The translations under genes and the position numbers were made by a program. The notes under the pieces are model-generated. The model was not told where the DNA came from. It worked only from the letters and a program-made list of their open reading frames with translations, and did no database searches. A DNA stretch of 5,801 nt from positions 1 to 5,801 of the forward strand of contig JAICJM010000224.1 in NCBI GenBank assembly GCA_025928435.1, read 5' to 3'. Of this stretch, positions 1-5,153 are shown in pieces. This DNA is from Thermoleophilia bacterium. GTDB lineage: Bacteria; Actinomycetota; Thermoleophilia; Gaiellales; JAICJC01. How positions within the stretch are numbered: position 1 is the stretch's first letter; the number at the start of each line of letters is the position of its first letter.

Positions 1-2
1 GG

Positions 3-107
3 TACATCGAGTGCTTCTACAACCCCCGCCGCCGGCACACGAGCCTGGGCGGCATCTCACCCGCAGCCTACGAACAGCGATACTACGACAAAGCCAACGC
101 GGCCTAA
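3..107 (+). CDS. IS3-family transposase (OrfB), C-terminal fragment
   Basis: The frame from position 3 gives 35 residues ending at TAA 105-107: it starts YIECFYNPRRRHTSLGGISP and continues with AAYEQRYYDKANAA. The pattern FYN-x-x-R-x-H-x-x-LG-x-x-SPA-x-Y/F is the well-known tail of IS3-family OrfB integrases (rve/DDE domain). It lies just after the catalytic glutamate helix. The catalytic residues themselves are upstream of the window, so activity cannot be judged. The gene is cut by the window edge rather than visibly broken. The stop lies about 30 bp before the inferred IS end, the usual arrangement. Confidence 0.85.
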   Translation, partial: YIECFYNPRRRHTSLGGISPAAYEQRYYDKANAA

Positions 108-113
108 CCACCA

Positions 114-140
114 GGTGTCAACGCAAGTGGGTCAACTCCA
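114..140 (+). repeat. Probable right terminal inverted repeat of the IS
   Basis: The 27 bp between the transposase stop and the host gene frame begin ggtgtcaacgcaagtgggtc and end in CA. IS3-family ends of this kind are GT-rich, carry a gtcaac/gtccac core and close with CA. The partner repeat at the left end is not in the window, so the assignment rests on resemblance and position. Confidence 0.55.
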
Positions 141-508
141 ACTCCAGTCTTCGACCGCACTTCAAGAGCACGAACGTCGACGTCGACAACTCGAAGACGT
201 TCACCATCGGCGACGAGTTCATCTTCACCGACCAGCTGTGGACGGTCGACAAGAGCAAGAGGCTGGGCACGCTCCACGGCGTGTGCACGGTCGTGTCGAC
301 GACGGGCGGTGGCGTCGCCCACTGCGTAGAGACGGCTCATCTGGGCACGAGCACGCTTGAGGGCAGCGGCGACACCGGCGGGTCGGCGAAGAACTTCCGC
401 CAGGCGTTGATCGGCGGAACCGGCCGCTACGCCGGTGCGGACGGGCAGTTCCTGATCCACCAGATCTCTCAGAACGACTCGATCGTGACCGTCCAGTTCA
501 CCAGCTAA
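141..508 (+). pseudogene. Dirigent/allene-oxide-cyclase-like barrel protein, 5' end lost to the IS
   Basis: The frame ending at TAA 506-508 encodes about 120 residues resembling the bacterial dirigent-like (allene oxide cyclase barrel) family. Visible hallmarks are IGDEFIFTDQLW, then K-R-x-GT-x-HGVCTVV, and near the end ALIGGTGRYAGADGQFLI. These correspond to the first strands and the conserved GGTGRY-x-GA-x-G turn of the barrel. Relatives normally start with a secretion signal of roughly 25 to 40 residues. Here the open frame instead runs back into the insertion sequence, in a frame different from the transposase, and no host start codon survives. The barrel itself seems nearly complete. In bacteria the family has no firmly assigned reaction, and plant relatives guide phenoxy coupling or cyclise oxylipin precursors. 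It is most likely a dead gene unless the IS supplies a start. Confidence 0.7.
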
Positions 509-562
509 CTAGGTTCGGCGCGACTCTCACTCCATCGAAGAACTCGGATCGGGAGGCCTTCG

Positions 563-829
563 ATGACCAATACCGCTCAATTCTCTCTCGCCCAGCGGTG
601 GGGCAACTGGATCCGGGTTCCTTCAGCGCACCGTGCGGGAGACGGCGTTATCGCGCTCGGCTTCCGCTGCCACTCGCCTGGTTTGTCACCTTCCCCGTCC
701 TTCTATCGTTCGGCATCGGCCTCGCGACCACCATCGTCGGCCTGCCACTGCTCCGGGCGACGCTGCGGGCTGCCAGGGATGGCCCTCGCGCGCTCGAGGA
801 CGCTTGGCCTCGACTCTGTTGAAAAAAGG
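563..829 (+). pseudogene. Frameshifted membrane sensor-domain-like protein remnant
   Basis: A good ribosome-binding site (GGGAGG, 551-556) precedes ATG 563 by six bases, and the frame begins MTNTAQFSLAQRWGN. The recognisable homology then moves to other frames. Frame 3 reads FLQRTVRETALSR around 618-656. The frame starting at 598 reads LPLPLAWFVTFPVLLSFGIG then LATTIVGLPLLRATLRAAR (about 661-777). The last part resembles the hydrophobic helix pair of the actinobacterial 'putative sensor' domain, with its G-x-G-L-A-x-x-x-V-GLPLL pattern, which sits at the N-terminus of membrane proteins and histidine kinases. No single frame joins the start, the linker and the helices, so at least two frameshifts are needed. 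After about 830 nothing of a kinase or second half can be recognised. It is either a decayed gene or an assembly with base errors. Confidence 0.5.
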
Positions 830-1108
830 GCGGGACCGCCGTTCCCCAGACGCCAAAGTGGCTTCGCGGAGGCGGTGCGTGTCGACTGCCAGCACCCAGG
901 CAATCGAGACCGCCAAGCGTAGGCGCGATCGGGCGGATGATGCGGCTCCTCCCGGCCAGCTTGGCGGCGTTCACCGTCGCCTTCGTTAGATGGACGCTCG
1001 GGATCGCTGGAGCGTTGCCCTCCGCATGGTCATCGCCGCGCGTGCCGGCCCCTCCAAGTGGAGGTGGAACTCAGCGCGACCACGTAGATCGCATATGGTG
1101 GGAGACCA
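830..1108. other. No recognisable gene (about 280 bp)
   Basis: Open frames here are arginine-rich shadows typical of GC-rich DNA and match no family I know. A 40-codon frame (ATG 990 to TGA 1110-1112) ends in an ATGA overlap with the next gene, but its protein has no recognisable features. Part of the stretch may be decayed 3' sequence of the sensor-like remnant. It should also contain the promoter of the lactonase-like gene, but I see no convincing -35/-10 pair. Confidence 0.5.
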
Positions 1109-1879
1109 ATGAGGGTCTACGCCTTCCACTGCGGCGGCGACCACGCCGACTTCGCGGTGAACGACCCGTTCGACGAGAACGTCGGGAAGAAGCAGTACGC
1201 CCCGTACTTCTTCTACATGGTCGATCACTCCCAGGGGCGCGTGCTGTTCGACACGGGCCTGCACCCCGAGATCGGCACGGACTTCGCCGCACGGATGGGC
1301 AGCGCTGCCGGTGCCTTCCCAATCGAGATGCGCGAAGACGGAGATGTCGTCGGCCAGTTGCGGAAGCTCGGCCTCGGCGTCGAGGACGTCGATGCGGTCG
1401 TGCAGTCTCACTTGCACTTCGATCACGCGGGTGGACTGGAGTTCGTCCGGCACGCGCCGGTCTACGTGCAGGCGATCGAGTTGCGGACGGCACGCAACCC
1501 TCCGCCGTACCAGGCCGACCTCTACATGGCGGCGGACTTCGAGCACGACCTGGATTGGCGACTGCTTGACGGAGACCATGACCTGTTCGGCGACGGCACT
1601 GTGAGGGTCGTCGCCACACCCGGCCACACCCCGGGCCACCAGTCGCTTGTCATCACCTTCGAGGAGCGTTCCCCGCTGGTTCTTCTCGGCGACGCTGCGT
1701 ACAGCATCGAGAAGATGCGTCAGCGTCGACTTCCGGCAATCGTCTGGAGTCCTGACGCCATGGTGGACAGCTGGGAACGGATCGAGCGCATCGAGCGCGA
1801 CACGGGGGCGGAGTTGCGCTGCACGCACGAGGCCGACTACTCGGGCGTTCCGATCTCCCCATCGGCGTGCTGGAGCTGA
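1109..1879 (+). CDS. Metallo-beta-lactamase-fold hydrolase, N-acyl-homoserine lactonase-like
   Basis: This 256-residue protein carries the full di-zinc ligand set of the lactonase branch of the MBL fold: SHLHFDHAGGL (H101, H103, D105, H106), TPGHTPGHQSL (H177), GDAAY (D195) and CTHEADY (H240). Order, spacing and length match quorum-quenching lactonases of the AiiA/AttM type, about 250 to 260 residues, which open the lactone ring of acyl-homoserine lactones in the cytoplasm. Related members open other lactones, so the substrate is not certain. ATG 1109 is chosen because GGTGGGAG (1097-1104) sits just upstream and the family's N-terminal strand begins at once (MRVYAFHCGG). There is no signal peptide. 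The stop overlaps a possible start of the Rrf2-like gene (TGATG), suggesting co-transcription. Unlike its neighbours to the left, the frame is undamaged. I see no LuxI-type synthase nearby. Confidence 0.85.
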   Translation: MRVYAFHCGGDHADFAVNDPFDENVGKKQYAPYFFYMVDHSQGRVLFDTGLHPEIGTDFAARMGSAAGAFPIEMREDGDVVGQLRKLGLGVEDVDAVVQSHLHFDHAGGLEFVRHAPVYVQAIELRTARNPPPYQADLYMAADFEHDLDWRLLDGDHDLFGDGTVRVVATPGHTPGHQSLVITFEERSPLVLLGDAAYSIEKMRQRRLPAIVWSPDAMVDSWERIERIERDTGAELRCTHEADYSGVPISPSACWS

Positions 1880-2367
1880 TGATGGCTCCGACAAGGATCC
1901 GGATGTCTGCACTCGGTCGACTGGACATCCGGTCGTGCGGAGAGTCGAGATCGGGCCGCGCTTGGCGGAGCGGCTCGAACGCCGCGCGGACGCTAGCCGC
2001 CGCGCCCGCCGGCCGGCTCGTCACCCGAAAGGCGATCGCGGCGTCGGTCGACGCACCCGCCTCCGTGCTCGCACAGGCGCTTGCGCTGCTCGTGCGCGCA
2101 CGGCTGCTCGTGGCCCGCGCCGGGCCGCAGGGTGGGTACCGCCTGGCCCGGCCCGCCGGCGAGGTGTCGATCTACCACATCGTCGTCGCCATCGACGCGC
2201 AGGAGCACGAGGAGCGGTGCGTGCTGCGCGGGGGTGCATGCACCGTGACTCGGCCGTGCCCGTTCCATCGCTATCTGATCGACGCACAGCAGCGGTTCCT
2301 GGAGACGCTGCGTCGACGAGCATGGCGGACGTGGTCGAAAACCAGCCTCAGGCCGCGCCCGCCGTGA
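1879..2367 (+). CDS. Rrf2-family transcriptional regulator, probably frameshifted at its ends
   Basis: The core is clearly Rrf2-like. Numbering from ATG 1879 (162 residues), there is a winged helix with GRLVTRKAIAAS (46-57) and the wing GPQGGYRLARP (82-92). A cysteine cluster follows, CVLRGGACTVTRPCP (C114, C121, C127). Three cysteines in this place hold a [2Fe-2S] or [4Fe-4S] cluster in IscR, NsrR and relatives, which sense Fe-S status or nitric oxide. The ends do not fit. The N-terminal 40 or so residues lack the usual DYAVRA-like helix and are about 17 too long, while a neighbouring frame offers VEIG and RRADASRRA. After FLETL (2310) this frame turns into RRRAWRTWSKTS, whereas another frame reads STSMADVVENQ, the expected tail, to TGA 2379-2381. 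The start is uncertain (1867, 1879, 1882 or 1903; AAGGA at 1892-1896 favours 1903). Targets cannot be read from sequence; the divergent promoter at 3704-3764 is a candidate. Confidence 0.7.
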   Translation: MMAPTRIRMSALGRLDIRSCGESRSGRAWRSGSNAARTLAAAPAGRLVTRKAIAASVDAPASVLAQALALLVRARLLVARAGPQGGYRLARPAGEVSIYHIVVAIDAQEHEERCVLRGGACTVTRPCPFHRYLIDAQQRFLETLRRRAWRTWSKTSLRPRPP

Positions 2368-2399
2368 CACCGCGGCGCTGATGCGGGCGGCCGGCAGGC

Positions 2400-2765
2400 T
2401 CACGACGGCGAGCTCGGCCCGGAGGCCGTCAGCAGCTCGCCCAGCACGACCGCTCCGTTGTGCTGGGTGTCGCGAGCTCCGTAGACGAGCGTCACGGGGC
2501 CGCGGCGGGCCCGGCGGCGGACCTCGTCCAGCTCCTCCGTCCGCGGCGTGAGCTCGTCGCGGTAGCGGAGCCGGAACTCCGCGAAACGCTCCGGGTCGTG
2601 GCCGAACCAGCCGCGCAGCCCCGGCGAGGGGGCCAGCTCCTTCGCCCACTCGTCCAGGCGCGCCTCCGCCTTCGAGACACCGCGCGGCCAGAGGCGATCG
2701 ACCAGTATCCGATAGCCGTCGCCGGGCTCCGCAGGCTCGTACGCGCGTTTGATGCGGACGGTCAT
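2400..2765 (-). CDS. DUF488 family protein (YeaO-like)
   Basis: This 121-residue protein has every landmark of the DUF488/YeaO family: an IKRAYEP start, GYRILVDRLWPRGVSK (17-32), W40 and K42 in LDEWAKELAPS, then GWFGHDPERFAEF (52-64), and near the end LVYGARDTQHNGAVVL (93-108). Length is normal for the family, which is small, cytoplasmic and widespread. Its biochemical role is not established. The start is supported by AAGGAG (2771-2776 on the complementary strand) a few bases upstream. It is the last gene of a minus-strand run: the hemerythrin gene ends 37 bp upstream, so both probably share the cupin promoter. It converges with the Rrf2-like gene, whose restored stop is only 18 bp away, and I see no hairpin terminator between them. 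The serine/proline tail (GPSSPS) is outside the conserved fold. Confidence 0.88.
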   Translation of the reverse strand: MTVRIKRAYEPAEPGDGYRILVDRLWPRGVSKAEARLDEWAKELAPSPGLRGWFGHDPERFAEFRLRYRDELTPRTEELDEVRRRARRGPVTLVYGARDTQHNGAVVLGELLTASGPSSPS

Positions 2766-2802
2766 CGCTTCTCCTTCGCTTTCGTGTGCATGATTGCGAC
2801 GG

Positions 2803-3300
2803 TCAGACGTTTGCGCACGTCCAGCCGTCCGGCATGCGCCCGCTTTCGAGGAATGCCCGCAGCTCCGAGCTCGCGCGAGCGCCGAGCACGCCGTCGGCGT
2901 GCGGGTAGAGGATCGGCTCCTCTTTCGAGTTGTGCCGCTCGAGCTCGGCCAGCAGCCGTTGGCACCCCCGCACTCCCGCTCCCGTCTCCTCGCCGGAGAG
3001 CTCGCGCTCGATCGACTCCATCGTCCGCCACAGCTCGCCGTGCTCCCGAAGCATCACGAAGACCGGCGCGACGAACCCGGCCGCGCGCAGCGGCGGGAAG
3101 AGGAACTGCTCTTCGAGGTAGATGTGGCGACGGAGCGCCGACATGGCCTCCCTCAGGTACCCGGCCCGACCTTGCCGCCCCTCATCCGGGTTCGCCAGGT
3201 AGGCCTCGACCGCCCGATCGATCTCGCGATGCTCGCGCTCGAGCGCCGCGGCGAGTGTCTGGTCGCTCGATTCCCCGTCGCTATTCGGCTGCGGGCGCAT
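2803..3300 (-). CDS. Hemerythrin (HHE) domain protein
   Basis: From ATG 3300 the product is 165 residues with a single four-helix hemerythrin domain. The di-iron ligand pattern is complete: H24 (EREHREID), H59 and E63 (RRHIYLEEQFLFPP), H87 (LREHGEL), H123 and E127 (LERHNSKEEPILYPHAD). Such proteins bind O2, NO or sense iron and redox state in the cytoplasm; the ligands do not tell which. The open frame extends much further upstream (to 3537), but that extension is arginine/serine-rich shadow of the cupin gene. ATG 3300 lies directly before the domain, so it is preferred. It overlaps the cupin stop by 20 bp, which points to translational coupling. The end, SGRMPDGWTCANV, is not part of the helical domain; W160 and C162 in it resemble short tails of some related di-iron proteins, but this is weak. 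Co-operonic genes are a cupin and DUF488. Confidence 0.87.
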   Translation of the reverse strand: MRPQPNSDGESSDQTLAAALEREHREIDRAVEAYLANPDEGRQGRAGYLREAMSALRRHIYLEEQFLFPPLRAAGFVAPVFVMLREHGELWRTMESIERELSGEETGAGVRGCQRLLAELERHNSKEEPILYPHADGVLGARASSELRAFLESGRMPDGWTCANV

Positions 3301-3703
3301 CTTCCGGCCAGGTCTCGAGACGCTCGGCGAAGTCCGGCGGCGTGAGCACGGCGAGGGTGCGTGCCTCGACGTCGCCGGCGTTCTCGAGGCGCACGCGCAC
3401 GCCGACCGGAATCGTCGCGAGCGTACCGGGCTCGAGGACGTGCGCATCGGGGCGCTCTGCCTCGACCAGCCGAAACCGTCCCGCGAGCGGCGCGAGCAGG
3501 ACAGCGGACCCGCCGTGATCGTGCTCGGGCATGGCACCGCCGACCGGCAACGTCACCTCGAGCATGCCCACCGGCGTGTCCGTGTCCGCGCCGACCACGA
3601 CCCGCACGGTCGGGCCGCCGGGAAGCGGCGCCCGCCTGCGCTCGCCGGCGGCGGCGTCCCAGCGGCGGACGCCCGGCATCGGAGCCTTCGAAAGCTGCGA
3701 CAT
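3281..3703 (-). CDS. Small cupin-domain protein with incomplete metal site
   Basis: The 140-residue product is a single-domain cupin. Motif 1 is recognisable in PVGGAMPEHDHGGSAVLLAP with H61 and H63, followed by G75. Motif 2 is GTLATIPVGVRVRLENAGD (93-111). In the consensus, motif 1 carries a glutamate three or four residues after the second histidine and motif 2 a histidine before x3-N; here these are small or hydrophobic residues, with V104 at the histidine position. Metal binding may therefore be altered, or the domain may bind a ligand without a catalytic metal. The start is supported by GGGGG (about 3711-3715, complementary strand) seven bases upstream. It is the first gene of the minus-strand operon and faces the AhpD-like gene across a 61 bp promoter region. 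Small cupins of this kind often sit in stress operons, but no substrate can be assigned. Confidence 0.8.
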   Translation of the reverse strand: MSQLSKAPMPGVRRWDAAAGERRRAPLPGGPTVRVVVGADTDTPVGMLEVTLPVGGAMPEHDHGGSAVLLAPLAGRFRLVEAERPDAHVLEPGTLATIPVGVRVRLENAGDVEARTLAVLTPPDFAERLETWPEDAPAAE

Positions 3704-3764
3704 GCGGAACCCCCTGCTGATAGGATTTTTACACCGTCACTATAGTCAAAAAGGGAGGCATCCG
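3704..3764. promoter_or_regulatory. Divergent promoter region between the cupin operon and the AhpD-like gene
   Basis: This 61 bp gap is strikingly AT-rich against its surroundings and separates two divergent starts, each with a clear ribosome-binding site (GGGAGG before ATG 3765 and a GGGGG run before the cupin ATG). TATAGT at 3741-3746 is a plausible plus-strand -10 box, with a weak -35 (TGATAG, 3718-3723) 17 bp upstream. On the minus strand TTGACT (complement of 3744-3749) matches a -35, with TCCTAT as a poor -10. The perfect 8 bp palindrome ACTATAGT (3739-3746) covers the plus-strand -10 and touches the minus-strand -35, flanked by TTTTT and AAAAA. It could be an operator half; that is inference. 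Confidence 0.5.
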
Positions 3765-4238
3765 ATGCGGATCGACTATCCGAAGATCTTCCCCGCCGCA
3801 ACCAGTGCCATGGTCGGGCTGGAGGAGGCGGTGACGGCCGGCGGCCTCGAGCCGGAGCTGCTCGAGCTCTTGAAGATGCGTGCGTCGCAGCTGAACGGCT
3901 GCGCGTATTGCCTGGACATGCACTCCAAGGACGCGCGCGCTCGCGGCGAGGACGAGCAGCGGCTGCACGTGCTCGCCGCGTGGCGCGAGGCGCCTTTCTA
4001 CAGCGAGCGGGAGCGGGCGGCGCTGGCCTGGTGCGAGGCGCTGACGCTGCTGCCCCAGACCGGGGCCCCCGACGACGTCTACGAGCGGCTGCGGGCCGAG
4101 TTCGCCGAGGAGGAGATCGTCGCGCTGACGCTCGCGATCGTGGCCATCAACGGCTGGAACCGCTTCGCCGTGGGGTTCCGCAGCCCCGTCGGCGGCTACG
4201 TCTCCCCCCACACTCGTGCCACCGAGGGCGCCAGATGA
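3765..4238 (+). CDS. AhpD-like carboxymuconolactone decarboxylase family protein
   Basis: The 157-residue product begins MRIDYPKIFPAA and contains the AhpD-type active site LNGCAYCLDMHSKDAR, with C46 and C49 forming CxxC and H53 nearby. This motif marks the alkylhydroperoxidase-like branch of the carboxymuconolactone decarboxylase family. Its members are all-helical cytoplasmic proteins that use the cysteine pair for thiol-dependent peroxide reduction or thiol-disulfide exchange. The aromatic decarboxylase branch lacks CxxC, so a redox role is more likely here. Helices following the motif (AAWREAPFYSERERAALAWC, then LTLAIVAINGWNRFAVGF) are typical. ATG 3765 is chosen because GGGAGG lies just upstream and the longer upstream open frame would cover the divergent promoter. 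MutM follows after 35 bp on the same strand and probably shares the transcript. Reductant partners (AhpC, thioredoxin) are not in the window. Confidence 0.88.
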   Translation: MRIDYPKIFPAATSAMVGLEEAVTAGGLEPELLELLKMRASQLNGCAYCLDMHSKDARARGEDEQRLHVLAAWREAPFYSERERAALAWCEALTLLPQTGAPDDVYERLRAEFAEEEIVALTLAIVAINGWNRFAVGFRSPVGGYVSPHTRATEGAR

Positions 4239-4273
4239 TGAACAGCGACCGCGTCGCCGGCGTGTGAGGTGCG

Positions 4274-5140
4274 ATGCCCGAGCTGCCCGAGGTGGAGACG
4301 ATCCGGCTCGGCCTCGCGGCCACGGTGCTGGACAGGCGTATCGAGCAGGTCGGCGTGCTGTGGCGCCCGTCGCTGAGCGGGCGCGTCGACGGCGGATTGG
4401 CCGGTCGCACCCTGATCGGGATCCGCCGTCGCGGGAAGCTGCTGGTGGTCGACCTCGGCGACGGCGGCCACCTGCTCGTCCACCTGATGATGACCGGCCA
4501 GCTCGTCGTCGTCGGCGACGGCCAGATGCTGTTCGCCGGCGGGCATCCCACCCGCAGCATGCTGGGGCCGATGCCGAACGGCACGACGCGCGTCATCCTG
4601 CGGCTCACCGGCGGCCGTGTGGTCTACTTCAACGACCAGCGCAAGTTCGGCCGGCTCAGGCTCGTGGACGACGCGGGGCTGGCGGCCGACCGGTTCCTGG
4701 CCCGGCTCGGGCCGGAGCCGCTCGGACCGGGCTTCACGGTGAGCGCCTTCCGTGCGCAGCTTCGCCGGCATGCCCGCGCTCCGGTGAAGGCGGTGCTGCT
4801 GGACCAGACGGTCGTCGCGGGGATCGGGAACATCTACGCCGACGAGTCGCTCCACCTCGCCCGTGTGCATCCGGGCCGGCCCGCCGCCGGCCTGAGTGCC
4901 GCCGAGTCGCGCCGGCTCCATGCCGCCGTCCGGTCGACGCTCGCGCTCGCCGTCGAGAGCGGCGGCACGAGCTTCGCCGAGTACGTCAACACGGCACGCG
5001 GCCGGCAGGGCTACCTGACGCACGCGCGGGCCTTCCGCCGTGAAGGGCTGCCCTGCGTCGTCTGCGGGACGACGATGGAGCGAATCCGCGTCGCCGGCCG
5101 GGGGACGAACATCTGCCCGCACTGCCAGCGCGCCCCCTGA
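4274..5140 (+). CDS. mutM: Formamidopyrimidine-DNA glycosylase (Fpg/MutM)
   Basis: This 288-residue enzyme excises oxidised purines such as 8-oxoguanine and cuts the resulting abasic site. All landmarks are present: the MPELPEVE start with catalytic P2 and E3; K55 in RRRGKLLVV; NDQRKFGRL (120-128); the helix-two-turn-helix segment LLDQTVVAGIGNIYADES (175-192) with N186; and a zinc finger C261-x2-C264-x16-C281-x2-C284. R276 in VAGRGTNICPHC is the arginine that contacts the lesion strand. The start is fixed because P2 must be the N-terminal nucleophile after methionine removal; GAGGTG precedes it at close spacing. Residues 84-104 (around FAGGHPTRSMLGPMPNG) form a longer loop than in E. coli Fpg, seen in a subset of family members. 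It lies 35 bp after the AhpD-like gene, a pairing consistent with oxidative damage defence, and converges with the Ric-type gene 13 bp downstream. Confidence 0.96.
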   Translation: MPELPEVETIRLGLAATVLDRRIEQVGVLWRPSLSGRVDGGLAGRTLIGIRRRGKLLVVDLGDGGHLLVHLMMTGQLVVVGDGQMLFAGGHPTRSMLGPMPNGTTRVILRLTGGRVVYFNDQRKFGRLRLVDDAGLAADRFLARLGPEPLGPGFTVSAFRAQLRRHARAPVKAVLLDQTVVAGIGNIYADESLHLARVHPGRPAAGLSAAESRRLHAAVRSTLALAVESGGTSFAEYVNTARGRQGYLTHARAFRREGLPCVVCGTTMERIRVAGRGTNICPHCQRAP

Positions 5141-5153
5141 GCGGGCCGCCCGG

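Larger units (their letters stand above)
1..140 (+). mobile_element. Right end of an IS3-family insertion sequence
   Basis: The stretch holds the 3' end of a transposase frame followed by about 30 bp that looks like an IS terminal repeat, so the element enters from the left and ends here. The end (tgtcaacgcaagtgggtcaa then ctcca) has the look of IS3-family right ends, which finish in CA. The left end, the orfA frame and most of orfB lie outside the window. The exact boundary near position 140 is inferred from where the terminal-repeat-like sequence stops and the unrelated host gene frame begins. A target-site duplication cannot be tested with only one end visible. Confidence 0.75.

Noticed and set aside
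990..1112. 40-codon frame ending in an ATGA overlap with the lactonase-like gene
   Set aside because: No ribosome-binding site of note and no recognisable protein features; the overlap with the downstream start is likely chance.
986..1912. Long minus-strand frame (308 residues) opposite the lactonase-like gene
   Set aside because: It is the antisense shadow of a gene with a full MBL motif set; its protein is low-complexity for GC-rich shadow frames and matches no family I recognise.
2460..3518. Plus-strand 352-residue frame opposite the DUF488 and hemerythrin genes
   Set aside because: Arginine/proline/alanine-rich shadow of three well-supported minus-strand genes.
3301..3537. N-terminal extension of the hemerythrin frame
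   Set aside because: It overlaps the cupin gene on the same strand and is an arginine/serine-rich shadow; the domain begins right after ATG 3300.
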